A stretch of 64,000 bases of DNA from Mesostigma viride (Eukaryota > Streptophyta > Mesostigmatophyceae > Mesostigmatales > Mesostigmataceae), in contig RPFO01000231.1 of the NCBI GenBank assembly GCA_009746045.1, positions 980,388 to 1,044,387 on the forward strand, read 5' to 3'. Both the position numbers and the translations under genes were made by a program. Positions 20,025 through 31,581 of the stretch are shown here, in pieces. Within the stretch, counting starts at the first letter, position 1. The number at the start of each line of letters is the position of its first letter. The notes beneath the pieces are model-generated. The model was not told where the DNA came from, made no database searches, and was given only the letters and a program-made list of their open reading frames with translations.

Positions 20025-23000
20025 TCAACTCTTCTTGGCTTTGCTGGCTGCGGCCACCTTGGCCACTGCCGACTTGCTGGCGGCATCCAGGTAGATGAGA
20101 AGTCCGCCCAGCATGGCCAAGTTCTGCGTGGGGACAATAGCAGAAGGCATGGTCCCGATTATTTGATCAGCGAGTTGATCAGTAAGGTTGTATACCAGGA
20201 CGGCCAGGTTGTGCGTGGGGACAATAGCAGAAGGCATGGTCCCAATTATTTGATCAGCGAGTTGATCAGTAAGGTTGTATACCAGGACGGCCAGGTTGTG
20301 CGTGGGGACAATAGCATAAGGCATGGTCCCAAATATTTATTAGCTGGTTAACAGACTTTTCCAACCGTCCCAGAGATATCGCCCAAACCCCTGGGGGGTC
20401 CCATTGGCCCGGGGGGGGGGGGAGGGGGGTCTGAACCCCCCACTCCCAACGATTTATGGGTGGGGTGGGGTGGGGGTCCGACCCCCCCCTCCCCCCCCCT
20501 CCCCCCTCCCCCCCCCCCCCCCCTCCCCCTCCCCCCTCCCCCCCCCTCCCCCCCCCCCCCCCTCCCCCCCCTCCCCCCCCCTCCCCCCCCTCCCCCCCCC
20601 TCCCCCCCCCCCTCCCCCCCCCCCCCCCCCCCTCCCCCCCCTTCCCCCCCTCTGGGCCCCATTACCTTTGCCGCCCATTTTTCCCCGCCCAGGCTTTGTG
20701 CTGCCTGAGTTTTTTTCCCAAGATATAGAACGTCATTACCATGTGCGGACCTAGGTCGACTTGGGGGGGGGGGGAGGGGGGCAAGCCTTCTTTAACCCCC
20801 CCCCCCCCCCCTTGGACCCCCCGGGGGTGGCAACGAATGAGGGGGGGGGGGGGTCTGATCCCCTAACCCCCGGGGGTTCCCGTGGCTGGGGGGGGGGGAG
20901 AGGGGGTGCTTGACCCCCCCCCTCTCGGGCGATATCTGCGGGAGTGTCGCGAATAGGCTGTTCGTTAGTAATGGATGAACTCGGTCTGGAATGCCACAAC
21001 GCCCATGAAAATCCGTCCATAGCCATCACTAGCCACTACTAGCTCACCCTTAGCTACCTACCACTGCGGCCCACCGGGTGGCGTTCTCACCTTAAAGAAG
21101 TGGATGAACTCGTTCTGGAAAGCCATGCTGTCCGCTGGCTCGTTGTAGAAATCGTGGAAGACGACGGTGGCCACGCTCAGGAAGAGCATCTGCAACGAGG
21201 AAAAAAAGAAATGGGCCAAGGGACGTTAATAACATAGCTGACAAGCGCGTATCATTCACCATAGCGCAAGGCGTCCCACAGTGGTGAGCGCGTGAGGTGT
21301 CCACTCCGTGAGGAGCATCTAGAAGGCAGGTACATGACTGTAAATGTACATTACATGCCTATACATGCATATAAGTGCAACTACTATGGATTATTGGAGA
21401 AGGAAGGGCTTAGGAGTTATAGAGGTAACTGGTCATCTGTCCTTGCACAATGAGGGTTTAAATGTGGCCACGCTAGAAAGGAGAACGTGCATTAAGGGGG
21501 GGAGGGGGGGGGGGGGGGAGGACTGAACACACATACTAAAAGGCGCTAATAGGCCACTACAATTCTCAAGACGAACTTGCAAGAGGGAAGCGGATATAAA
21601 AAAAGTATTGGCCCACATTCAAGGCTAGTGCCTGAGGTCCATGACACGGAGTACACGATCTGCTATCGAGCATGGTATACAGTAGGGTGTGTACCGAAGT
21701 AATACCACAAAACAGCAGGTACATATCATAATGAATATAGTAGTGAACATGATAAATAGCATCCCATGCAAGCGCTAAAACACGAGCCGCGCATCGACTA
21801 CATTCATAATTCAATATGATGCATTGACTTGCTTATATTCATAGTAAAAAAAAAAACACAAACCCGGTATCCACTTTCACTTGCAGGAAGGCATTCGTAC
21901 CCACCCGCAAGTACACCCCCATGTGCATGCATTAGGTGTCTCAGTTATCACTACATTAGAGCAGGCACTAAAAGCTGCATATATCGAAGCCAAGAGCGAC
22001 GACAAGGATATTAGCGGCATGAACTGCAAGAAAAAACTAGTAACCCACCAGCAGGTACGCCCCCAGGTAGACGTCCAGGAGGAGGAGCAGGCCACCCAGG
22101 CCCTCGAGGATGGCCCCCGCCATGACCAGCTGCTTGCCCTGTGGTTTGGGGACAGAGAAGAACACACACGACACACAAGTCACTGCATGCCCTGTGGGGT
22201 TTACTCAAAGGGTCCTTAGGGATAACGGCCGGCTGCTTGCCCCGTGGGGATAGAGTACAGAGCACATGATAGAGCGGGGGGGGGGGGGGGGGGGGGGGAT
22301 ACAGCATTCTTGGCTAAGGGAACAGGCTGGCGTGTAGAGTGGTGAGTCTCAGTGGCCAGGCAATGGAAGTCCCTTGCCACGCTCGCTGCCTTTAGAAACA
22401 TAACACGTTGAACATATAACACGAGGAATGTAACACCATAAGCTTTTTACTTCCGCACCGATCAGCACCCGCGTTGCATATTGGGAGCTATTCGTTATTG
22501 TGCTAGTTATTTGTTATCTCGGTAACAGGCCAAACAGACTGCCGGAAAGTGCAAGAGGCTGCCAAGACCCTAGACCTTGCATTGGAGCTGCAGCGATTGA
22601 TACCAACCAGGACGCACGATGGGGACTTGCACTAAGAGACCGATAGCGCAGGCGTGAAAATCGTGGAACCAGAAAACTCAGAAAATAATACAGGGTGTCC
22701 AGGTAGCAATTGTGTACTAGCATACTGCACATACTAGCATACTGTTTTCTTCCAGATTTCTGGCCTGCGCTGGTTGTGTCTTTGATACTGTATACTTGAA
22801 CTAGCATCCTGCACTCATGTCTCGTTTTGCCGATGGGCATACTCCAGGCCAAAGGTCCTTCACCTACAGGGTTTCTCACTAAGAGACCGATGCAGTGCTC
22901 TGGTGGTACATAGTGAGAGCATTCATCAGCCAGATATCCGGCAAAGAGTGCGTTTATGTTTGCTTCAGCAACCGTTTTAACAAGTAGAAGTGTCAGATAT

Positions 23001-24193
23001 CCAGCTGGGCAAGCTTTTCAAATACTAACAGCCTAAGTTGCCATCCACGATTGATTCCAGCACAACACTCCCGCCCAGAATAACAACAGATCTAAGCTTC
23101 GCAAGCCAACGCTACCAAAAAAAATAGATTCTGTTTCAATTTTCTACTTGGGCTCGCGGCTTCCATAGGACACAGCTTGGAATGTGGCTCTATCGCTTTG
23201 CATACGTAGTGTGGCTATCTATTGTTTTGCATAGGTAGTGCTGCATAGATAGTGCTTGTTGACAACCATGCCTGGTATATGGCGACATTTTCCATCCCAT
23301 ATGTCTAAACCAATTTCATACTTACCTCCTGCTATGCCCATCATCCTAGCGGCTATCATCCAAAGAAACCATAAAGGCCGCTTGGTCTGACCATAAAACT
23401 GGCAAACCAGGAAATGCCTTACAGACATCCTCGGACTAGTAAGGCCAGAGATGGCCATGCTTCTAGGCATCAGCAACAAAAAGAGGTGAAATATTTGAGT
23501 TTGGACCCCTTCCCAATTGCTCAATGGCTTCGAGCTTCAGCCAAGCCAGGTCCCTGCAGGGACTCAAAGCGTGCCGCCCGGCCGTCGCGGCCATACCTGC
23601 GCCCAATGAGGGGCCATTCAGAGCATCCTGCCGGCTAAGGCTCCAAGTCACCGGTCTACAGCCCATCGTGCCACAAGGTGGCATGAACGTCGACCACGAA
23701 GAAACCGACGGGCGTCCGTGAAGGCGGCACGCTGCTTCGAAAGTCGCCGGGCTGTACATTACCATATTAAATTACCCGAAGTCCAAGGATAAAACGGCCC
23801 TGGCGACATGCGTGGATCGGTGAGTGGGTGCCTTTGATGGCTGAAAGGGGGTGCAAGGGCGAACCGTTACCTCGGGCAGCGGGAACGGGATCTCGAAAGG
23901 AAGCTTCTCGACAAACTTGGCAAACTTCTTCACAGTAAACCCTGCCATGGGCCCGCCATCCGAACCGAACGTCTCGTATCTGCACATAATATCATCGCAT
24001 CCACGGAAAAAAAATTTCGGTACATTGCACGGCCACCTAAATAATAACCGATAGGACACCTAGCTCCCCACGCAGACGACGTCACCTGGGCGATCCACGG
24101 TACATATCAGGTTTGAAAGCCTTACTTGTAATAAGCCGTCAATATAAAAATGGAGGCGATGAAGACACGTCCCAGTGTAGAAGTGACGCCCAT
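20025..24193 (-). CDS. HR-like lesion-inducing family protein (gene A), five exons
   Basis: Exons on the minus strand: 24193-24126, 23979-23871, 22138-22049, 21189-21091 and 20123-20025. All introns are GT-AG (donors GTAAGG, GTAACG, GTGGGT, GTGAGA; acceptors end GCAG or ACAG), and the exons join in frame to 154 codons plus TGA. The protein starts MGVTSTLGRVFIASIFILTA (first membrane segment), then YETFGSDGGPMAGF and LPFEIPFPLPE, a second hydrophobic stretch AGAILEGLGGLLLLLD and AYLL, the family hallmark VVFHDFYN with FQNEFIHFF, and a last membrane segment NLAMLGGLLIYLD ending in a lysine/alanine tail. Length and four-segment layout match plant HR-lesion (DoxX-like) membrane proteins of about 150 residues, linked to cell-death phenotypes when overexpressed in plants; the biochemical role is unclear. 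It lies head-to-head with gene B, with identical intron positions and phases, so the pair arose by inverted duplication. Confidence 0.88.
20121..20347. repeat. 87-bp tandem repeat over the last splice acceptor of gene A
   Basis: Two full units (20121-20207, 20208-20294) and a partial third (20295-20347). Each unit copies the intron end plus the first ~15 bp of exon 5. The genuine acceptor reads CACGCAG/AACTTGGCC on the sense strand; the two upstream copies read CACGCAC/AACCTGGCC and lack AG. The unit is 29 codons long and open in the exon frame. Confidence 0.85.
20411..20945. repeat. Poly-C/poly-G low-complexity tracts in gene A intron 4
   Basis: Runs of C broken by single T (20485-20650) and G/C runs at 20763-20925. 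On the sense strand of gene A these are long G runs, able in principle to form G-quadruplexes in DNA or pre-mRNA. Apparent reading frames in all phases are artefacts. Confidence 0.9.
22277..22299. repeat. Poly-G tract in gene A intron 2
   Basis: A run of more than 20 G on the plus strand. A similar run lies at about 21497-21522 in intron 3. With the intron 4 tracts this gives gene A three homopolymer-bearing introns. Confidence 0.85.
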
Positions 24194-24518
24194 TTTACCG
24201 GCACACTGCTTCGTCGCGCAAGGGTCCTTTGCGGCGAGTGCAAACGTATTGGGGGACGGCTATGGCAGCGTGACGTTTTGCTTTCAAACAGATGACACCT
24301 GGCCCTCGCGTGTCGTTTGCCTCGAGGGGGCGCCCAAACAACGAAGAGGCGTATCTGTACTCTATACACGGGCTCTTGAATGCATCCCTCCCAAGGGCCC
24401 GTATCTAGCTCTATCTTGGGCCAAACTTGAACCTGGCATAACCCAGTGCGCGGTTCGAGCATAACAGGGTGTACGTCCGGATAGGAACTCTTACAGTACA
24501 CTGTAGTACTCTGAGGAC

Positions 24519-24563
<45 letters not shown>

Positions 24564-24820
24564 CTGTAGTACCCTGACGGTATCTTACCGGGCGTGCAAA
24601 CACGTTGCACGCACATGTATCCCCGCCATGCCACATCGCGTTACACAAATGGCCAGATGCACGTCGGAGCCTCTGACGCAATTTATCGGTAACCCGCCCG
24701 TTGTTGCCGAAGCCGAAATCTCACATCTACGAAGTGGCAAGAGTGCTGTTACGCCTGTAGCGGGCTTTGACAGGAGACTATAGTGCACGATACAACTATT
24801 TCATACCAATCGTTGGGAAA
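24194..24820. promoter_or_regulatory. Divergent promoter region between HR-lesion genes A and B
   Basis: 627 bp separate the two start codons. It contains a (CAA)n microsatellite at about 24521-24562 flanked by two short copies of CACTGTAGTACYCTGA (about 24499 and 24562). No TATA box is clear. Any promoter elements for both genes must lie here or in first introns; co-regulation is an inference from layout only. Confidence 0.55.
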
Positions 24821-27422
24821 ATGGCAGAATTGGGAATCACCGGAACTATTGGACGCGTTTTCCTTGCAGCCGTCTTTCTCCTTGCCGCCTACAACAAGTG
24901 TGCCGCGATCGCTTCCTTGCCCGCGCAATTGCCGCAATTTTCACCATCCGACAATAACGGCAATGTGAACGCTCGAACAGGAATGGGAAAGGAATATTTT
25001 CGCAGTTCAAGGGATCACCAACACCCCCCTCGCGTGTGTCCCGTGGCCCTTTCCGCACACAGATTTGATGACGGTGAACCGATAGCCAAGTTCACGGGCG
25101 CCAAGTTTGCAAAGTTTATCAACCTCCTCCCGTTCGACATCCCATTTGGGCTGCCCGAGGTATCGTTTGGACGTTCAACTGCGGCACTTTTTTGTACACA
25201 TTCGAAGCATGAGTCACTGGAGGAGCTTGGGTTTGCTTTATTCGTTCTAGCATTAGCCAAGATTTTTTTTTGTGGCAGTCTGGCAGGCTCCGGGGAAGGC
25301 AGCTGTTTAGCCGTAACGAATAAGTTTGCCGACCTGGTTTACTGTTTTAATTTAGTGTAATTTTAAACCAGTTGTTTTTCGTGGGTTCATGATGCCAGAA
25401 TCATTAACAGCGTCCTTCGTTGCCCTGTACCGTGTCGTGCTGGACGTCTCCTGCCCCCCCGTGCCCAGCCCAAGGCCTTGGTGATGACGGGGATGATCAT
25501 GGAGGGGCTGGGCGGCCTGCTCCTCATGTCAGACATCCGGCTGGGAGCGTACCTGCTGGTGTGTACCGGGTCTTTCTATCTAATCGCTCATCCGTATGAT
25601 TTTTGCGTTGCCTGTTGCTCATTATGTTGAGGGGGGAGCATACGGGGGGCATACCTGCTAGCGAGGCGCGCAGTGTGCTGAGGGGTGATGGACAAAGGGG
25701 GATGGTAACGGGCTTGATAATTGCCCCCGATGGACACATGCACCGGTGCCTTCAGCTGATGGTAGTCATGACAACGCACGTCCCCTGCTTACAGTAGTCA
25801 TGAAAACATAGCTCCTGCAGACCAGCACCTGCACACCAGCAGCTCCGGTAGACCAGCACCATCCTACTCCACGAGGATAACGCGACTGCGTCGTGGTCAT
25901 GTGTGCCTCCATGTGTTGTGTGGCTGGCAGCTCCTCTACACGAGCGCCGCCTCCGTCATCTTCCACGACTTCTACAATTACGTGGCGAGCAGCCTGGAGT
26001 TCCAAAACGAGTTGGTTCTCTTCTTCAAGGTGGGTGGTCCGAATCGAGGGGTTCGTGCGCTATGTAGCCTTACCACTAAAGTTGGCTAATCTGTAGTTTG
26101 CTGAATAGTGCCCAGTTCCTGTGTTCCACGCATCACTCCACAGCCGCGCTAGGGGCTGGGTGTACCGCCTTGATGGACGGCCTTGATGGACCGCCTTGAT
26201 GGACCGCCTCGATGTGGTTGAGGTTTTGAAACGAGCTGGTCCAGTTTATTGAATCTTAAGGGATGTGGAAGGAGAGTGGGTGGGTGGCCAGCATATGCGT
26301 TTGCTAAGGCTGGGGGGATTTGGACGAGTCCAGCCGAGGCCGCGAAACGTTCGAGTGCGGGGCTGCCCTATGGGCGGTGGCCCAACTACTGTTGTAACAG
26401 CATATGGGTCCGCCTGAAGTGCTAGTTTAAGCGGGTCCTTTACGTCATAAAGTGGGTGGTGGGTGGCAGTGCTTTGTATCCACCTGGCTGATGCAGGGTC
26501 TTGGCTATGCAGAATGAGCCGGTCTTGGCTATGCAGAATGAGCCGGTCTTGGCTGTACAGAATGAGCGGGTCTTGGCTGTACGGCATGAGCGGGTCCTCT
26601 TCTTCAAGGTGACACGTTGTCGTGACTCCAGTTTGTTTGGACCTCTCGGGAACAGTGAAGGTGGCTAATTTGCCAGTACCCGTCAGCTGCTGCTCTGGCA
26701 TGTGCTCAGAATAAGCAGGTCCTCTTCTGTGGAGACGGGTAGGTTCTATAATTAGTGTGTGTGTGTGTGTATGTGTGTGTGCATGTGCGTGCGTGTGCGT
26801 ATTTAGGGACGAGCGCTTGGATAGTTACCTCGCTGCCTCATCTCCCTGCTGTCTCACATTCCTTATCATCTGGCAAAGTGACCCCAAACCCCGGCCCACA
26901 CTCGCGTACCGTTCCCTACACCCCCCCGTTACCTTTGTACGATATTTAAAAGGCATGCATGTGCGTGCTTGCTTCCCATCTCTCTTAGGGTAGGCTGCAC
27001 CTCGCGCAATATGCATGGGATGGATGTGATGCGTGGGCAACGGCAGGCTGCGGTGAGACGATGATTAGCTGGCCTTATTATTGTTTTTTTTCAAAGTGAC
27101 CCTAGGCCCGGGTCACTCTCACAGAGCATTGGCTGGAACGGATGTAAAACAACGAATAGTTGTCTCACGTAATGTCAGAATTATGAAACAATCTCGCTTC
27201 GCTTGAGTAGCAATACAGCGCACCTTGTGTCTGCATGCGTAATACTGACCCGTTTGCCATCAGCTTGGTATCTGTTTTTCTTGGTATCTGTTTTTCTTGG
27301 TATCTGTTTGTCTTCAACCCGGCTGCACTGTCCACCAGAATCTCGCAATGCTGGGCGGCCTCCTGGTATACCTGGACGTCACCAGACCCGAAACCCGGGG
27401 AGAGAAACTGAAGCGCCTGTGA
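24821..27422 (+). CDS. HR-like lesion-inducing family protein (gene B), five exons
   Basis: Exons: 24821-24897, 25063-25159, 25469-25558, 25931-26029 and 27339-27422. Introns are GT-AG (donors GTGTGC, GTATCG, GTGTGT, GTGGGT) and join in frame to 148 codons plus TGA. Phases equal those of gene A (phase 2 after exon 1, then phase 0). The protein begins MAELGITGTIGRVFLAAVFL, continues FDDGEPIAKFTGAKFAKF and LPFDIPFGLPE, a hydrophobic TGMIMEGLGGLLLMS, the hallmark SVIFHDFYNYVASSLEFQNE, and a final membrane segment NLAMLGGLLVYLDVTRPETR ending KLKRL. The N-terminus lacks a long targeting peptide; four membrane segments suggest an ER or other endomembrane location, by analogy with the family. Introns 3 and 4 hold tandem repeats. 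ATG 24821 is preferred because it aligns with the gene A start. Confidence 0.88.
26167..26592. repeat. Minisatellites in gene B intron 4
   Basis: CCTTGATGGACGG-type units of about 15 bp repeat at 26167-26215, and a 24-bp unit (GGTCTTGGCTATGCAGAATG...) repeats four times at 26497-26592 with a few substitutions. A (GT)n tract follows at about 26756-26785. Confidence 0.8.
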
Positions 27423-27904
27423 TGTGATGTTGAATGGTGATATAGCACCTTGATGTGACATCGATTAGACAAGGGCCAGCGCAGGCCAAAAATCTGGAGA
27501 ATCGATCCGTGCCATGATAGCTCGATATTATGATTACTTGCAAAATGCAAATTTCGCAAACTGCTATGGTGTATATGTCGATGAAATGATGAGCAGTTTT
27601 ACCAGGGACAAACGTCTGGGACCTTGATATCGTATTTAGTTGACTGAGTGCTTGATTCAGCTAGCAAAGGGGCACGCAAGCTTCACCCAGCATGCATGTG
27701 AATGTTCGCGCATGCCCGTGCATGCAGTGTACTTGGTTTTTGGCTGATTAAGTACTATATGGTTGTAAAATTTTCTTCGATTCTGTATAGATTAACATGC
27801 GCTTCCAATAAGCTATTGTATCGAAACAACCTAGCAGCAAATAGAACTAGAGCTCTACATCAGCCATATGACATAGTCAAATCCACATGATGTGTGACCA
27901 ATCA
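27423..27904. other. Intergenic DNA downstream of gene B
   Basis: Contains a minus-strand copy of dispersed repeat Z (27466-27520). No gene seen. Confidence 0.5.
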
Positions 27905-28950
27905 GCCCCAGAACGGAGGCCAAGGCCCCGGCCTCGCCGATCTGGCTGGGCCCCCGCCCCCACTCCGCCTCTAGGCCGACACTGTGGTAAATTACCCTAC
28001 TTCAGGCCGCTTAATTCAAACTGCTAGGCAGCTAGTTGGCTTCCCGAATGCGAGGATGACATGACGACCCGGATAGGCATGGCGTGGGCGCAGCTCCACG
28101 AACACCGCCGCTGGTGGAGCAACCCCGCCCTACCCCGGATCGTCAATTAATTAATTAGGAACATAACTCCGTTGGGAGTATCTGTAGCACATAGCCCTTG
28201 AGAAGGGGCATATGGCCTATAATACATTCTAACTTTCTAAGCTACTTCCTGCAAGGGTGGGAATGTAAACAACACTTGCTCTAGGTGCACTAGGGCACCT
28301 GCACCACCCAGAGTCTCGGGCAACTCCCGGCCAGCTAAGGGGAGCCCGTCATAGGAGGGGAAGATCATCATGGCTATACAAGAGCTAGGGCATACGGCTT
28401 CTCGACAGAGAGCATCTCTCTGCATAGGCATAGCATGGCTAAATTCTTAGTGCAACATCCATGGGGGTCCCGTTATAGGCATGGCGTGGCTAAAGTCAGG
28501 CATCATCCATGGGGGCCATTATGGGCGCACATGCGCGTGGGCCACATGCTAGGCTAAGCCTGACTAATCTACACTACTGGTATATATTCCCTAGTCTGAG
28601 GTGGCAGGAGGGGGCTGCCAGGGCTTGTGGTCAACGTGGATGACCGCCCCCCTCTGGACAGTATACCGGCTTCCCCCGTGCGCTCTGCCGGAGCTGAAGG
28701 TAGGTCGGCCATAGCTCGCGTCGCCGCTGTTGCTGGGCCAGGGTCAAGTCGTCGTCCAGCGAGAAGCGAGTCTCCGAGAGCTTCTTGCGGCATTTAAGGA
28801 ACGCCAGCTTGTCCGCCATGTACTTAAAGGTGAGGAGCACGGGTGCCGGGCCAGCCTTCCCCCGCGCGCGGGGGAGGCGGACATGCAGCCGACATCCGCA
28901 GCTCACCAGTGGATCGTCAAGCCCGACCTGTTGAAGGCCATGCTGATCTT
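27905..28950 (+). mobile_element. LINE-C ORF2 fragment split by G7
   Basis: Plus-strand LINE-C sequence (readable around GAGGATGACATGACGACCCG and GCTGGTGGAGCAACCCCGCC) runs to 28146 and resumes briefly at 28911. The interruption carries duplicated GGATCGTCAA (28137-28146 and 28911-28920). The frame is full of stops. Confidence 0.7.
28147..28910 (-). mobile_element. G7: 5'-truncated ORF1-only element
   Basis: Minus strand: TTAA tail, GGAACATAACTCCGTTGGGAG hairpin end, 3' UTR with CAGAGAGCATCTCTCTGC near 28405, and the ORF1 C-terminal domain (28793-28569 region: LAFLKCRKKLSETRFSLDDD). Target duplication GGATCGTCAA. Confidence 0.82.
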
Positions 28951-30029
28951 CCCCCCCCATGACAGGCTCCCCTTAGTTAATTAATTAATTAAAATCATAG
29001 CTCCGTTGGGAGCATATGTAACACATAGCCCTGAGAAAGGGGCATCTATGGGTTTGTAATACAATCAGGGCTACAACCTGCAGGTGGAGGATGTACAACT
29101 ATCACCTGCTCTGGGTGCACAAGGTGCACCTGCACCACCATGATGGTTCATGCCTCCTTAACAAGCACAGGCACCCAGGGGGGGCTTGAGGAGAGGGCCT
29201 TGAAGGCCTGCATGACATATGGGGTGGAAGGTATATGTGGCTAGGCTATAGCTGGTGTACACATGGCATCTCAGCAGAGAGTAACTCCCTGCATAGGCAT
29301 GGCATGGCTAAATTCTTAATGCATCATCCATGGGAGGTCCCGTTGTAGGCTGGGCGCGGCTAAATAGTGAAAGCAGCATCCATGGGGGCCATTATGGGCG
29401 CACATGCGCGTTGGCCACATGCTAGGCTAGGCCTGACTAATCTGGTATAGGCTGGTATAGGTTCCCTAGTCTGGGGTGGCAGGGGGGGCCTGCCATGGCT
29501 TGTGGTCAACGTGGATGACCGCCCCCCTCCAGTACACCGGCTTTCCCCCTGCGCGCTGCCGGAGCTGAAGGTAGGTCGGCCATAGCTCGCGTCGCCGCTG
29601 TTGCTGGGCCAGGGTCAAGTCGTCGTCCAGCGTGAAGCGAGTCGCCGAGAGCTTCTTGCGGCATTTAAGGAACGCCAGCTTGTCCCCCATGGACTTAAAG
29701 GTGAGAAGCACGGGTGCCGGGCCAGCCTTACCCCGCGCGCGGGGGAGGCGGACCGCCGACATGTCCGGCAGCTCACCAGTGAGTTGCATGGGGGCAAGAA
29801 TGTCGCGCTTAAGTGCCGTGAGAAGAGTCGTCGATGTCCCCTTAGTTGGGTTGAGCTTGATGAGACTCAGGGGGTGCAGGTGCCCTGGTGCACCTCGAGC
29901 AAGTGTCGTTTACATTCCCAGGTGCCCTTGCAGGAAGTAGCTTAGAATGTATTAAAAGCCATATGCCCCTTCTCTGGGATATGTGCTACATTTACTCCCA
30001 ACGGACTTATGTTCCTAATTAATTAATTA
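28938..30029 (+). mobile_element. G8: ORF1-family 3' UTR fragment split by H2
   Basis: Plus-strand 3' UTR (28938-28978, then 29838-30029), ending TTTACTCCCAACGGACTTATG plus TTAA tail. H2 lies inside, with duplicated CCCCTTAGTT (28969-28978 and 29838-29847). Confidence 0.78.
28979..29837 (-). mobile_element. H2: 5'-truncated ORF1-only element inside G8
   Basis: Minus strand: TTAA tail, ATCATAGCTCCGTTGGGAGC, 3' UTR like that of H, then ORF1 C-terminal codons (29789-29466) with RFTLDDDLTLAQQQRRRELW and PVYWRGAVIHVDHKPW. Open through the conserved C-terminal domain. Confidence 0.8.
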
Positions 30030-30030
30030 A

Positions 30031-31075
30031 CTCATGGTCCGGATTCGAGCACCCGATTTCTGGCTTGCGCTGGTTGTCTCCTTGATATCCCCCTTGGCTG
30101 CGGCGCTATCCCCCTGGGCTACTGGTGCTGGGGTCTCTGGGGCAGGGGGCGCCTGCCAGGGCTTGTGGTCAACGTAGATGACCGCCCTCTTCCGACTTCC
30201 AGTATACCGGCTTCTTCCCCGCCGTCTGCCGGAGCTCAGCTGGAGGTAGGTCGGCCATAGCTCCCGTTGGGCACCGCGTTGTTGTTGGGTCAGGGTCAAG
30301 TCGTCGTCCAGCGTGTACTGGAGGTCCCCCCAAGCTGCTTGTCATGCGACGCTTGAGGAACTCCAGCTTATCCGCCATGGTGTCAAAGGTGAGGAGAAGG
30401 CGAGAAGCGGGGGCGGTCTAGCCTTACCCCGTGAGCGGGGAAGGCGGATCACCCCCGGCTTGATCGACCTCACCGTTGAGAGCCGCATGGCGGGACAAGG
30501 ATGGTGTTCTAAAACCGGCCTTGGCATTGAAGGGACTTGGAGATCTCACCTTCAAGCTGAGGGCAAAGTGCTTGACGATGACGTTGCGGCTGCGCTTGTC
30601 GGTTGAGCCTGGCCTCCTCACGGAGGTCGCTCGCGTCTGCTGCTAATTGAGCTCGGGGCGGCGATGGCGTCGAGGTCGGGTGGTGGTGGTGTGGTTTGAA
30701 CAGCAATGATGCAGGGTGGCGGCCCATGGGTCTGGCTGGGAGGGCCCATCGCCGGCTGGGCCAGCCGGGGCAGCCTGGCCTGGCGCCGGGCACTGAATGT
30801 CGATCCTTCAGCGCAGGCCTGCCTCAGTAGGCGCGGTGAGGCCCGCGGTGTTTTGCAAGCAAGTGCTCGATGGTGATGGCGTTGCCCTTGAGGCGCTGGT
30901 CGATGTGGCGGAGAGCTCTGGGCATGCAGTGATGGCATCGGTGGTGGCGGTGGTGGCTTTGGAGGTGGAGGAGGCGAGGAGGGACCGTCACTGGGGGTGG
31001 TGACGTGGCGGTGGTGGAGAGGAGGGGGAGCTCGCGGCAGCCAGCGTGGGCCGCCCAGGCCGGGCTGGAATGTAC
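30031..31075 (-). mobile_element. Diverged ORF1-type element fragment
   Basis: A minus-strand, heavily frameshifted relative of the G/H ORF1: the C-terminal domain near 30170-30340, RRM near 30360-30600, coiled-coil/proline region to about 31070. It has no 3' hairpin of its own; the 3' side begins with dispersed repeat Z (30031-30090). Confidence 0.65.
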
Positions 31076-31090
31076 GTCATGCAGTGCATG

Positions 31091-31140
31091 CTACATGACC
31101 TCCCGGCCAACCCGGAGTCATGTTATAATTTATGATATAT
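31091..31140 (+). mobile_element. LINE-D hairpin stub
   Basis: TGCTACATGACCTCC... followed by GGAGTCATGTTATAATTTA: the LINE-D 3' end with an enlarged loop (CTCCCGGCCAACCCGGAG). Confidence 0.6.
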
Positions 31141-31149
31141 ATTACGCCG

Positions 31150-31581
31150 ATTTACCATAGGTTTCCCACATTCTTAGGCATGTCCGGCAGGCCGGCCTGG
31201 GCCTAGCCGGGCACGTGGCCCGCACAGATCAGGTAGATCGACGGCATCAGATATAGACTAGCTGGCACCAAGCCCGCACAGCCCGGGCGCTGTTTTGTCC
31301 GCACGTGGCGTGCCCCAGGCCGCGCGCGGCCGGGCTGCCATGTGTGTACTTTTCGTGATACGCTAGGCATAGACATGTGCTACCCTAGACGGGACGGGCT
31401 CACGCCCGGGCAGCCTCCTGGTTTGTGTGTAATATGGAGGCAGATGGCTCGCAAGGATAGGTGGCCTGCAGGTAGTGATGAAGGAGACCACCTCCTGAAG
31501 TCAGTGGGGGCTCCGGACGCGTGTGACCCAGTTTGGCATTTACAGCGATTCGATCGGGCCGTGGCCTGCCCAGAACCCTAA
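31150..31581 (+). mobile_element. LINE-C ORF2 C-terminal fragment
   Basis: Plus strand. It reads GLGLAGHVARTDQ-like codons near 31200 and then an open stretch (31342-31581) with RRDGLTPGQPPGLCVIWRQM and a stop at 31579. No 3' hairpin follows. Confidence 0.72.

Noticed and set aside
20025-20324. A 99-codon stand-alone gene with internal repeats
   Set aside because: Only its last 33 codons are exon 5 of gene A; the rest is the 87-bp repeat in the intron, with disabled acceptors.
20404-20754. Proline- or glycine-rich frames
   Set aside because: Low-complexity C/G runs inside gene A intron 4.
23219-23524. Minus-strand frame in gene A intron 2 as an extra exon
   Set aside because: Joining exon 2 to exon 3 already gives the full family protein, and gene B has no counterpart.
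24469-24783. Plus-strand frame with a polyglutamine run between genes A and B
   Set aside because: Produced by the (CAA)n microsatellite in the divergent promoter region.
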